Notes under the pieces: model-generated
Told to the model about the DNA's origin: nothing
Databases searched by the model: none
Seen by the model: the letters and a program-made list of their open reading frames with translations, nothing else
Part shown: positions 5,555-12,730 of the stretch, one piece after another
Layout of the letters: each line of letters begins with the position of its first letter
How positions within the stretch are numbered: the first letter of the stretch is position 1
Program-made: the position numbers and the translations under genes
Source of the DNA: Anaerolineales bacterium UBA5797
GTDB lineage: Bacteria; Chloroflexota; Anaerolineae; Anaerolineales; Villigracilaceae
Direction: 5' to 3'
Length of the DNA: 15,764 nucleotides
Assembly: GCA_002418205.1 (NCBI GenBank)
Contig: DIDP01000023.1
Span: 1 to 15,764, forward strand

Positions 5555-6790
5555 ATGGAAAAAGTTGTCATTACTGGCATGGGTACGGTGAATCCACTGG
5601 GGCTGACCGTGGAGGAGAGTTGGAAGAATGCGCTGAACGGGGTTTCGGGCGTGGGACCGATCACTTTATTTGACCCGACTCCGCTCAACGTCCATTTTGC
5701 GGCGGAAGTGAAAAATTTTATCCCCGAGAATTACATGGATGCGAAGGAAGCGCGGCGGCGTGACCGGTTCGAGCAGTTGGGGATTGCCGCGGCGCGGGAT
5801 GCGCTGAAGAGTTCCGGGCTGGAGGTGACTGAAGCCAATGCCGGCAGGATCGGTGTGCTGGTTTCGTCTGCGATCGGCGGGATAAAATCCCTGCAGGATG
5901 CAGTCATTACGAACCATGATGAGGGACCGCGGCGCGTCAGCCCGTTCCTGATCCCGATGTTGATGCCGAACGGCGCGGCGGGGATGATCGCGATCGATCA
6001 TCAGATCAAGGGACCGTGTTTCTCGGTGGCTTCGGCTTGCGCCTCGGGCGCGGATGGGATCGGGACCGCCTTTCTGATGTTGAAGGCTGGCATGATCGAC
6101 GCGGCGCTCGCGGGCGCGGCCGAGATGACCATTTGTTCAACGGGCGTCGCGGCGTTCGACCGCGTCGGGGCGATGTCGCGCCGCAACGATGATTACTCCA
6201 TGACGCCCCAGCCTTTTGACAGGAACCGGGATGGACTGGTGATGGGCGAGGGCGCGGCGGTATTGGTGCTTGAGCGCGAATCGCACGCGCAGCAGCGCGG
6301 TGCGAACATCCTTGCCGAACTGGCTGGATACGGCGCCACCGCGGACGCGTTCCACGTGACCGCGCCGCATGAAAAGGGCGCGGGCGGCGCAGCTGCCATG
6401 TTGATGGCGCTAAATTCCGCCGGGGCAAGTGTGAATGATCTTGGCTACATCAATGCGCACGGGACCGGCACACCGTTGAACGATCAATCCGAGACGCGGG
6501 CGGTGAAGGCTGCTTTTGGCGACATGGCGTATAAGATCCCGATCTCATCCACCAAGTCCATGACAGGGCATATGATGGGTGCCACGGGCGCGCTGGAAGC
6601 CATTTTCTGCGTTCAGGCGGTGCGGGAGAGCCTTTTGCCGCCGACCATTCACTATGAAACGCCCGATCCCGAATGCGATCTGGATTACGTCCCGAACCAG
6701 GCGCGCGAGAAAAAGATCACGCTTGCGATCAGCAATGCCTTCGGCTTCGGCGGTCATAACGCCGTGCTGGCGATACGGAAATATTCATGA
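5555..6790 (+). CDS. fabF: 3-oxoacyl-[acyl-carrier-protein] synthase II
   Basis: 411-aa condensing enzyme that elongates acyl-ACP with malonyl-ACP in cytoplasmic type-II fatty-acid synthesis. The catalytic triad is intact: nucleophile Cys162 in SVASACASG, His302 in NAHGTGTPLND and His339 in KSMTGHMMGATGA, with Lys334 nearby. The N-terminal VVITGMGTVNPLG and C-terminal SNAFGFGGHNAVL blocks are standard for KAS II, and the length matches the family. The start ATG at 5555 is preceded by GAGGAG at about five to eight bases, a good ribosome-binding site. That site lies in a segment (ATTGCGAGGAGCGAA) resembling a common dispersed repeat. No fab genes or acpP adjoin it; it may be transcribed from the moa operon or from an unseen promoter. 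Confidence 0.97.
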   Translation: MEKVVITGMGTVNPLGLTVEESWKNALNGVSGVGPITLFDPTPLNVHFAAEVKNFIPENYMDAKEARRRDRFEQLGIAAARDALKSSGLEVTEANAGRIGVLVSSAIGGIKSLQDAVITNHDEGPRRVSPFLIPMLMPNGAAGMIAIDHQIKGPCFSVASACASGADGIGTAFLMLKAGMIDAALAGAAEMTICSTGVAAFDRVGAMSRRNDDYSMTPQPFDRNRDGLVMGEGAAVLVLERESHAQQRGANILAELAGYGATADAFHVTAPHEKGAGGAAAMLMALNSAGASVNDLGYINAHGTGTPLNDQSETRAVKAAFGDMAYKIPISSTKSMTGHMMGATGALEAIFCVQAVRESLLPPTIHYETPDPECDLDYVPNQAREKKITLAISNAFGFGGHNAVLAIRKYS

Positions 6791-6842
6791 GTCGGAGAGA
6801 AAGGCATTTAGATCCACTTTGCCTTAACCCGGTAAAACTCGC

Positions 6843-6871
6843 TTGTGAATTCAGAAAATGCGTGCTATAAT
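6843..6871 (+). promoter_or_regulatory. rplS promoter
   Basis: TTGTGA (6843-6848) and a perfect TATAAT (6866-6871) are separated by 17 bases. The expected start near 6878 gives a leader of about 43 bases with AAGGAAG before the ATG at 6921. This is the best canonical sigma-70 promoter in the window, and it has a normal leader, unlike several neighbours. Confidence 0.8.
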
Positions 6872-6920
6872 CCGCCGTCGCTCGAAAAACGAATACATTC
6901 ACAGGTAAGGAAGAAAGACA

Positions 6921-7268
6921 ATGGCAGACATCATAAAGGCTCTCGAAGCCCCCAAAAACGAAAATATTCCCCAGGTAAAATCCGGTGACAGTGTAAGCGT
7001 GCACGTCAAGATCAAGGAAGGCGACCGCGAACGTATTCAGGAGTTCAAAGGTACCGTCATCCGCACCCGCAAGGGCGGCAACGATCAGTCCATCACGGTC
7101 CGCCGTGTGGCTTCCAACGGCATCGGTGTGGAGCGCACATTCCTGCTCCGCTCCCCGCGCATCGACAAGGTGGTGGTCGAACGCCACAGCGTCGTCCGCC
7201 GCGCCCAGCTCTACTTTATGCGTGAGCGCACCGGCAAATCCGCCCGCCTCAAACAGAAATTCGACTGA
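6921..7268 (+). CDS. rplS: 50S ribosomal protein L19
   Basis: 115-aa ribosomal protein at the interface of the two subunits. Family blocks: SGDSVSVHVKIKEGDRERIQ, EFKGTVIRTRKGG, SITVRRVASNGIGVERTF, SPRIDKVVVERHSVVRRAQL and YFMRERTGKSARLK. Full length, rich in Arg and Lys. It stands alone with its own promoter and terminator, without the rpsP-rimM-trmD genes that often accompany it. AAGGAAG upstream of the ATG is a good ribosome-binding site. Confidence 0.98.
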   Translation: MADIIKALEAPKNENIPQVKSGDSVSVHVKIKEGDRERIQEFKGTVIRTRKGGNDQSITVRRVASNGIGVERTFLLRSPRIDKVVVERHSVVRRAQLYFMRERTGKSARLKQKFD

Positions 7269-7284
7269 ACTTCAGAAAACAAAG

Positions 7285-7315
7285 GGACGCCCCCAAACGG
7301 CGTCCTTTTTGCTTT
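7285..7315 (+). terminator. Rho-independent terminator of rplS
   Basis: GGACGCC (7285-7291) pairs with GGCGTCC (7299-7305) around a seven-base loop and is followed by TTTTTGCTTT. It begins 16 bases after the rplS stop. The T-run ends only about ten bases before the start codon of the next gene. Confidence 0.88.
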
Positions 7316-7320
7316 AAAAT
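7315..7320 (+). promoter_or_regulatory. -10 box of the C26 hydrolase gene, leaderless
   Basis: TAAAAT (7315-7320) is followed by six bases and then the ATG at 7327, the same spacing as before moaC. The -35 position falls inside the rplS terminator loop and does not match consensus, so the call rests on the -10 box and its spacing. Confidence 0.4.
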
Positions 7321-7326
7321 ATGGTC

Positions 7327-8040
7327 ATGAAACCTCTTATCGGAATTACCACGAATCAATCCACCAATATTCACGGGCACCCGACCGTGCTGCTCATGCA
7401 GTCCTATATCGATGCGGTCATGCAGGCGGGAGGCGTTCCAGTATTGATCCCTTCCATGATCCATGCCGATGGGTGGGATGCTCTCTACTCCCGTTTGGAC
7501 GGCGTTCTCTTCTCCGGCGGCGGGGATATCGCCATCGAGCAGTTTTCCGGCGAGCCGCATCCCCGCGTCGATGATGTGGACCCGGAGCGGGATTCCGTTG
7601 AATTGAAGATGATACAGGCTGCCGCCTCGGACGGCAAACCCTTCCTCGGCATTTGCCGCGGATGTCAACTTGTCAATGTGGGTCTGGGCGGGACCCTTTA
7701 TACCCACATCCCCGACCAACTCCCGAACGCCCTCGACCATTCCTACCCCGGCAACATGCGGACCGTGCTTGTGCATGAAGTGAAGATCGAAGAGGGGACG
7801 CACATCGCGGAAGTATTGGGCGAGCCCATCGTCAGGGTCAACAGCCTGCACCATCAGGGACTCAGGGACATTGCACCCTCATTGCGCGTTGCCGGTCACG
7901 CGCCAGACGGACTTGTGGAAGCGGTGGAGCTGCCCGATCATCCCTTCGGCATCGGCGTGCAATGGCATCCCGAATGGCTGACCGATCAGGAATCCACGCG
8001 GAATTTGTTCAGGAAATTCGTCGAAGCGGCAGGGAAGTAG
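7327..8040 (+). CDS. Gamma-glutamyl-gamma-aminobutyrate hydrolase family protein (peptidase C26, class-I glutamine-amidotransferase fold)
   Basis: 237-aa cytoplasmic hydrolase of the PuuD/C26 type, expected to split a gamma-glutamyl amide. The fold is clear: KPLIGITTN at the start, LDGVLFSGGGDI, nucleophile Cys110 in FLGICRGCQLVNV, VNSLHHQGL, and the His-Glu pair (His214, Glu216) in GVQWHPEW. The triad is complete. The DP-RD segment (DDVDPERDSVEL) and SLHHQ are typical of C26 rather than of biosynthetic amidotransferases. I chose the ATG at 7327 because a TAAAAT box lies six bases before it; an in-frame ATG at 7321 is possible but would lie inside the promoter. Neither has a ribosome-binding site. 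murI starts two bases after its stop, so both are on one transcript; both act on glutamate or its derivatives, which may or may not be meaningful. The exact substrate is unknown. Confidence 0.9.
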   Translation: MKPLIGITTNQSTNIHGHPTVLLMQSYIDAVMQAGGVPVLIPSMIHADGWDALYSRLDGVLFSGGGDIAIEQFSGEPHPRVDDVDPERDSVELKMIQAAASDGKPFLGICRGCQLVNVGLGGTLYTHIPDQLPNALDHSYPGNMRTVLVHEVKIEEGTHIAEVLGEPIVRVNSLHHQGLRDIAPSLRVAGHAPDGLVEAVELPDHPFGIGVQWHPEWLTDQESTRNLFRKFVEAAGK

Positions 8041-8042
8041 GA

Positions 8043-8873
8043 TTGCAGTCTTCAGCATCTCCCATTGGCATTTTTGATTCCGGTGTGGGCGGGCTTTCCG
8101 TTTTGCGGGCGATCCGGACGCAGATGCCCAATGAGTCGGTTATCTATTTCGGGGACCAGGGGCACATTCCCTATGGTCCGCGTCCGATGGAACAGATCCG
8201 CGATTTCTCCGAAGCGATCACGAAATTTCTACTCGAACACAATGCAAAGATCATTGTGGTTGCCTGCAACACGGCATCCGCGGCGGCATTAAAGTATTTG
8301 CGGGGGACGTTTCCTGACGTGCAGTTCGTTGGCATGGAACCGGCGGTCAAGCCTGCGGCAGAACATACGCAAACGGGCAGGGTGGGAGTCCTTGCCACGC
8401 CGGCCACGTTCCAGGGCGCGTTGTACGCGTCGGTGGTGGAGCGATTTGCAAATGGCGTCGAGTTGTTTCAGAATACCTGCAGTGGATTGGTACAACAGAT
8501 CGAACAGGGAAACCTGAACGGCAGTGAAACCCGCAGGATATTGGAGGATGCCCTCCGCCCGATGCTCGAAAAGGACATCGATACGGTTGTGCTGGGCTGC
8601 ACCCACTATCCGTTTGTGATACCGCTCATTCAGGAGATCGCGGGGGAGAAGGTCCGGGTGATCGATCCGGCTCCCGCAGTGGCGCGGCAGGTTCGGCGTC
8701 TGCTTGAGGCGGGTGGGTTGAGAAATGAGTCCGATGAACCGGGGGATATCAGGTTCTATACATCCGGTGAGGTCAACGCCCTCAAATCCCTGCTGCCTGT
8801 TTTATTGGGAGAAGACGGGGATGTGGAACGAGTCGAATGGGTGGATGATTCTGTCATAAGTCATTCGCACTGA
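8043..8873 (+). CDS. murI: Glutamate racemase
   Basis: 276-aa enzyme that makes D-glutamate for peptidoglycan by cofactor-independent two-base racemisation. The two catalytic cysteines are Cys75 (VVACNTASA) and Cys186 (VLGCTHYPF). Other family blocks are IGIFDSGVGGLSVL at the N-terminus and YFGDQGHIPYGPR. I place the start at the TTG at 8043, because the conserved N-terminal strand begins seven residues later and GGGAAGTAGGA lies just upstream. The open frame reaches back into the preceding gene, but an earlier start would need 27 extra residues out of that gene. The last residues (SHSH) and the stop lie within a repeat-like hairpin, so the natural C-terminus may have been replaced. Confidence 0.95.
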   Translation: MQSSASPIGIFDSGVGGLSVLRAIRTQMPNESVIYFGDQGHIPYGPRPMEQIRDFSEAITKFLLEHNAKIIVVACNTASAAALKYLRGTFPDVQFVGMEPAVKPAAEHTQTGRVGVLATPATFQGALYASVVERFANGVELFQNTCSGLVQQIEQGNLNGSETRRILEDALRPMLEKDIDTVVLGCTHYPFVIPLIQEIAGEKVRVIDPAPAVARQVRRLLEAGGLRNESDEPGDIRFYTSGEVNALKSLLPVLLGEDGDVERVEWVDDSVISHSH

Positions 8874-8924
8874 GCGAAGTCGCAGGCGGAGCGCGCTCCG
8901 TCCACCCTTCGTTCTGCCAGTGCG
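8866..8924. repeat. Nested inverted repeat between convergent murI and the 69-aa membrane protein gene
   Basis: The inner part CGGAGCGCGCTCCG (8887-8900) is a perfect 14-base palindrome. The outer arms CGCACTGAGCGAAG (8866-8879) and CTTCGTTCTGCCAGTGCG (8907-8924) are complementary apart from a four-base bulge and one mismatch. The murI stop codon lies within the left arm. It could act as a transcription roadblock for both convergent genes, though neither side has a clear T-run, or be a mobile repeat. Confidence 0.65.
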
Positions 8925-8930
8925 TTGATT

Positions 8931-9140
8931 TTATAGCGCCCACGCGAGCATCATGCCAAAGATCGCAATGATCACGCCAAGGTGAAGGAAGAGGTTGCTC
9001 AATGTGAGAAAGCCGGCGGGAATCAGAAACGGCAGCACAAAATTGACGATGATCAATACAATGCCGATCAACGGCAGGAGCCCCTTGCGGTGCGCGAAAT
9101 AATCGGATGCATTGTCGACCAGTTTCGAAAGCCACTTCAT
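8931..9140 (-). CDS. Small two-helix membrane protein of unknown function
   Basis: 69-aa protein with a basic amphipathic N-terminus (MKWLSKLVDNASDYFAHRK) and two hydrophobic segments, about residues 20-41 and 44-69, ending almost inside the second one (MMLAWAL). The likely arrangement is a hairpin in the cytoplasmic membrane. Its ATG at 9140 overlaps the hflX stop (ATGA), so it should be translationally coupled to hflX. The coupling and the clean two-helix composition are the reasons I accept so short a frame. I do not recognise the family; any link to HflX function is a guess from position. Confidence 0.72.
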   Translation of the reverse strand: MKWLSKLVDNASDYFAHRKGLLPLIGIVLIIVNFVLPFLIPAGFLTLSNLFLHLGVIIAIFGMMLAWAL

Positions 9141-10519
9141 AGTTCTGCCTCTTCTTCGGGTTCTTCAGGCTCCTGATGGTTGTTGGGAACCTGCCATGAA
9201 TCAAATTGCGCGAGCAGGCGTCCGGGCACACGCCCCTGCATGTACACGCCGCCGCGCCCATGCTCGACCAGCTCGACCTGGCCTGCCTCATGGAACAGAG
9301 AGATCAGGGCGCCCTGCTGATAGGGTAGGCGCACGCGGATGGGTGTATACGTTTCATACAGCTCCTCCTGGATGACTTGCAACAGGTCTTTGACGCCGGT
9401 TCCATCCAGGGCGGAAATTGCCACCGCCTTCGAAAAGCTTTTCACTACATCCCGGGCGGACTCGGGGTCGCGCAGGCGATCCACCTTGTTCAACGCAGTT
9501 ACGACAGGGATGTGGTGCGCTTCGATGGTATCCAGCGTCTCCTGCACGGCTTCGGATTGATTCAGCGCGTTGGGGTGGGAGATATCGACCACGTGCAGAA
9601 GTAAATCCGCCTCCGCGATCTCCTCGAGCGTGGCATGGAACGATTCCACCAGTGTGGTTGGGAGTTTCTGAATGAAACCGACCGTATCGGTGAACAAAGC
9701 CTGATACCCGCCAGGCAGTTCCACGCGGCGGGTGGTGGGGTCAAGCGTGGCAAAGAGTTGATCTGCCACATACACATCGGATCTGGTGATCTTGTTCAAA
9801 AGTGTGGACTTGCCCGCGTTGGTGTACCCGACAAGCGCAACGGTTGGGATGCGCGAACGTTTACGCTGGGCGCGGTACCGCATGCGATGCGCGCGGACCT
9901 TTTCCAATTCCTTTTTGAGCTGCGAGATCCGCTTGCGGATTGCGCGTTTGTCCACTTCCAACTGTGTTTCGCCGGGACCGCGCAGACCCACGCCTCCCGT
10001 CGAACCGGCGCGGCCGCCGCCACCGCCCGCCTGGCGTTCAAGGTGCGTCCATTGACCGGTCAGGCGCGGCAGGTAATATTCGTATTGGGCGAGTTCCACC
10101 TGCAGCATGCCTTCGCTTGTATGAGCATGTTGGGCGAAGATATCGAGAATGAGCGCTGTCCGGTCGAGCACACGGACGTTCTTGCCAAGAGCCAGTTGCA
10201 GTTCCCGCTGGTGACGCGGCGAGAGTTCGTCGTCGAAGATGACCACCTGCGACTGGGTCTCTTCAACGAGCGCTTTGAGTTCGTCCACTTTGCCAGGACC
10301 GATGTAGGTTTTGACGTGAGGCCGGTCCAGCTTTTGGGTCAATTCACCGACAACGTCCAGTCCGGATGTGTCGGAGAGCAACTCCAGTTCGGTGAGCGAA
10401 TCTTCGAGCGACAGGATCGTCTTCTGTTGGAACAATTCCACGCCGACGAGAAAGGCTTTCTCGCGGGGCGGGTTGGTGGGTTGGGGAGTCTTTTTTGTCA
10501 TAGATTTTCCATTGTCCAT
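9137..10519 (-). CDS. hflX: GTPase HflX (ribosome-splitting stress GTPase)
   Basis: 460-aa TRAFAC-class GTPase. The N-terminal HflX domain includes YIGPGKVDELKALV (about 72-85) and VVIFDDELSPRHQRELQ (about 92-108). A glycine-rich linker QAGGGGGRAGSTGGVG is followed by the helical RGPGETQLEVDKRAIRKRI. The G domain carries the P-loop GYTNAGKS (231-238), LFATLDPTTR, DTVGF (278-282) and NKVD (344-347). In other bacteria HflX binds 50S subunits and splits stalled 70S ribosomes in heat shock or antibiotic stress. The C-terminus ends in an acidic tail (EPEEPEEEAEL). The ATG at 10519 is taken as start; an ATG at 10501 is also possible, and neither has a strong Shine-Dalgarno. It lies 27 bases after the histidine kinase gene and overlaps the small membrane protein gene by four bases. 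Confidence 0.96.
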   Translation of the reverse strand: MDNGKSMTKKTPQPTNPPREKAFLVGVELFQQKTILSLEDSLTELELLSDTSGLDVVGELTQKLDRPHVKTYIGPGKVDELKALVEETQSQVVIFDDELSPRHQRELQLALGKNVRVLDRTALILDIFAQHAHTSEGMLQVELAQYEYYLPRLTGQWTHLERQAGGGGGRAGSTGGVGLRGPGETQLEVDKRAIRKRISQLKKELEKVRAHRMRYRAQRKRSRIPTVALVGYTNAGKSTLLNKITRSDVYVADQLFATLDPTTRRVELPGGYQALFTDTVGFIQKLPTTLVESFHATLEEIAEADLLLHVVDISHPNALNQSEAVQETLDTIEAHHIPVVTALNKVDRLRDPESARDVVKSFSKAVAISALDGTGVKDLLQVIQEELYETYTPIRVRLPYQQGALISLFHEAGQVELVEHGRGGVYMQGRVPGRLLAQFDSWQVPNNHQEPEEPEEEAEL

Positions 10520-10546
10520 TGACAGGGTTCGTCTGACCGCTGTATT

Positions 10547-11785
10547 TCATTCCTTTTTTTCGAGTGCGTCGAATAGTCTTGCCATTTTTGTGTCCGGTGA
10601 TTCGGTGCGGATGGGGATGAGGATATGGAACGTGGACCCGGGACATTTCTTTTCATCATACCCTTCGGACTCCACCCAGATCGAGCCGCCGTGCGCCTCC
10701 AGAATGCCGCGCGCAATGGGCAACCCCAGACCGGGACCCCCGCCCTTGAATTTGGTCTTGCCGCTCGAATGCAACTCCACGCGGCCGAGTTGACCGAATT
10801 TCTCGAAGATGATCTCCTGGTTCTCCTGTGATATGCCGATGCCTGTATCCGCAATAATGACCTCGATCAAGCCTGGCAGCAACCGGCCATCAATGGTGAT
10901 CCTGCCGCCATCGGGCGTATATTTTATCGCATTGTTCAGGATGTTCCGCATCGCCTGCATGATGCGCGCCGGATCGACATAGATCCATTGCTTGTTGCCT
11001 TCGAACTCCCTGATATCCACATTCAGTTTCCGGCTTACGAACGTCTCTTCGAGCTCAATGTACAACGCGTTGACCATCTGGCTGACCTGCATCGGCTGGA
11101 AGTTGAGTTTAAGCAGATCGTTGTCGATCATCGAAACATCGATCATATCATCCACAATGGTGCGCAGGCGGGCGATCCCGGTTTGCATGCCCGTCAGCAG
11201 GCTATTCAGCGTACTCGATTTTTCATCGACCACCAGGTCTTCCATCATGGAGGCGTAGCCATCGATCAGGGTGATCGGGGTCTTGAGTTCGTGCGCCGCA
11301 ACGGAGATGAACGCAGATTTGCTCTTATCCACGCGTTCCATTTGCTTCTGCACTTTTTCCATCTCGCCCGTAATGTGCGCCACGCGCGTTTCCATCTCAT
11401 AGCGGGCAACCACGCCAAGCCCATAAGTGAAGATCGGTACGACCGCTGAAAGCAGGTCGAGCGCCTGTTGCCTTGTCAACGTTTCGCTTGCCACCTGTAT
11501 GGTCATTACGATCATCCGGTTCAGGATGAACGTGACTTGGTACATCCCCTCTTCAAGACCGGTCTCCGTCGATGACTTCGCCCAGTCGAGCAGGATCGAG
11601 TCCATCCATGCCGGGTCGCCGGTTGTCACCGATTGTTCCAGCAATTCGAAGAAACGATCCAGTTGCTCATTCAACCCCTCGCGGAGGTCCATTCCGCGCG
11701 CCAATTCATGCCCGACGCGTTCTGTCCAGGCGGGGCGGATTTTTAAAAGCAGCTTTGGGATGGATGTCGTCGTTTTCTTCGGCAC
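10547..11785 (-). CDS. Soluble sensor histidine kinase with an all-helical N-terminal sensor region
   Basis: 412-aa kinase with no transmembrane segment or signal peptide, so it should sense a cytoplasmic cue. Residues about 1-130 are predicted helical and lack a PAS or GAF signature; they resemble the RsbR/RsbU-type N-terminal fold in composition (tentative). A coiled-coil segment (about 130-155) leads to the H-box FISVAAHELKTP with phospho-acceptor His165. The ATP-binding domain has NILNNAIKYTPDGG (N box, about 281-294), DTGIGIS (G1, Asp313), IFEKFGQLGR (F box) and GGGPGLGLPIA (G2, about 348-358). The start is GTG at 11785, six bases after a TAAAAT box. No response regulator adjoins it; downstream is hflX, 27 bases away. 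The gene starts 12 bases after the M28 gene stop. Confidence 0.92.
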   Translation of the reverse strand: MPKKTTTSIPKLLLKIRPAWTERVGHELARGMDLREGLNEQLDRFFELLEQSVTTGDPAWMDSILLDWAKSSTETGLEEGMYQVTFILNRMIVMTIQVASETLTRQQALDLLSAVVPIFTYGLGVVARYEMETRVAHITGEMEKVQKQMERVDKSKSAFISVAAHELKTPITLIDGYASMMEDLVVDEKSSTLNSLLTGMQTGIARLRTIVDDMIDVSMIDNDLLKLNFQPMQVSQMVNALYIELEETFVSRKLNVDIREFEGNKQWIYVDPARIMQAMRNILNNAIKYTPDGGRITIDGRLLPGLIEVIIADTGIGISQENQEIIFEKFGQLGRVELHSSGKTKFKGGGPGLGLPIARGILEAHGGSIWVESEGYDEKKCPGSTFHILIPIRTESPDTKMARLFDALEKKE

Positions 11786-11791
11786 GGGAAT

Positions 11792-11797
11792 ATTTTA
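11792..11797 (-). promoter_or_regulatory. -10 box of the histidine kinase gene, leaderless
   Basis: On the minus strand TAAAAT (11797-11792) is followed by six bases (ATTCCC) and the GTG start. The box begins directly after the first base of the preceding gene's stop region (TGA then TAAAAT), so it is an internal promoter that would let the kinase and hflX be expressed apart from trmFO. The -35 region is poor. Confidence 0.4.
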
Positions 11798-12730
11798 TCA
11801 GGGTTGACTGCTGAGTTGTACGATCCACGTCTGTAGCGTCTCGCCGACCGCCTGCAGGCTGTCCGCGGAGACCTTGTCCGGCGTATCCTGCGTGGTGTGC
11901 CAGTATGGATAATCGAAATCAATGATGTCGATGGCAGGCAGACCGGCTTCCAGAAACGGCGTGTGATCGTCAAGCATCGAATATTTGTATTCGGGTATAA
12001 ATACATCCGCATGCCCGAGATTTTCAGCAACCAGCCAGATCTCGTCCGTCAGGGCGGGGTCGGAGTTGCGTTCCTTGTAGAAGTTCAAATCGGTATCGCC
12101 GATCATATCCACAATCACGACCGCCTGCGGATGGATCGGGTTATCCTTCACAAATACGCGCGAACCCAGAATCCAGTCCCAGCCATTGAGTCGCCCATTG
12201 TCTTCCGCATCGAAGAAGACCAGCCAGACCGGAAGCGTATCAGCCGGGAGGACGCGCGAAAGTTCAAGCAGCACGGCAACACCGGAGGCGCCATCGTTCG
12301 CCCCCGGCACAAATTCCGTGCGCTTTGCGGGGTCAGGATCCTGGTCCGCGACAATGCGCGTATCGTAGTGTGCGCCGATGATGATCTGCGGACTCTCGCC
12401 CCCTCGTTTTGCAACGATGTTCCTTATCGGATGCCCCAACGCTTCAGACTCCTGGACCTCCACCTGCCAGCCTGCGGATTCCAGTTCCGCACGCATCCAT
12501 TCCCGGACTTTGGCATGTCCCTCCGACCCGGGCACACGAGGTCCGTACGCGACCTGCGTTTGCACGTCGGCATAAGCGCGCTGCCCGTCAAAGATAACGG
12601 GAGCAGGCTTGCCCTGAGTTTGATCGAGGGGTGTCGGTTGAGAAAGAAACGAGTAAACGTACCAGCCCGTGGTTGCCGCGAGCAAAAATCCGATCAACGA
12701 TAGATAAATGACGATGGATCTGTTCTTCAA
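11798..12730 (-). CDS. Membrane-anchored M28-family zinc enzyme resembling glutaminyl-peptide cyclotransferase
   Basis: 310 aa. The N-terminus MKNRSIVIYLSLIGFLLA is a signal anchor or uncleaved signal peptide, placing the catalytic domain outside the cytoplasm. The metal site reads GAHYDTR (His121, Asp123), PGANDGASG (Asp146), FFDAEDNG (Glu176, Asp177) and YWHTT (His278). Beyond general M28 motifs, DDHTPFLEAGLP followed by W-H-T and LGSRVF match animal and bacterial glutaminyl cyclases, which form N-terminal pyroglutamate; Asp208 in IVDMIG fits the QC catalytic Asp. An aminopeptidase role cannot be excluded. Asp177 stands where QCs usually have a Glu zinc ligand. The start is TTG at 12730, overlapping the trmFO stop (TTGA) with GGGG about nine bases upstream; starting earlier would add 55 residues of trmFO antiphase reading. 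Second gene of the trmFO cluster. Confidence 0.88.
   Translation of the reverse strand: MKNRSIVIYLSLIGFLLAATTGWYVYSFLSQPTPLDQTQGKPAPVIFDGQRAYADVQTQVAYGPRVPGSEGHAKVREWMRAELESAGWQVEVQESEALGHPIRNIVAKRGGESPQIIIGAHYDTRIVADQDPDPAKRTEFVPGANDGASGVAVLLELSRVLPADTLPVWLVFFDAEDNGRLNGWDWILGSRVFVKDNPIHPQAVVIVDMIGDTDLNFYKERNSDPALTDEIWLVAENLGHADVFIPEYKYSMLDDHTPFLEAGLPAIDIIDFDYPYWHTTQDTPDKVSADSLQAVGETLQTWIVQLSSQP

Noticed and set aside
7962..8042. Upstream extension of murI to an ATG at 7962
   Set aside because: It lies within the C26 hydrolase gene in another frame; the conserved MurI N-terminus starts after the TTG at 8043.
9635..10522. 295-codon open frame on the plus strand opposite hflX
   Set aside because: Antisense to the complete HflX GTPase; composition follows from codon bias of the real gene.
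11897..12703. 268-codon open frame on the plus strand opposite the M28 gene
   Set aside because: Antisense shadow; the minus strand carries the full metal-site motif set.
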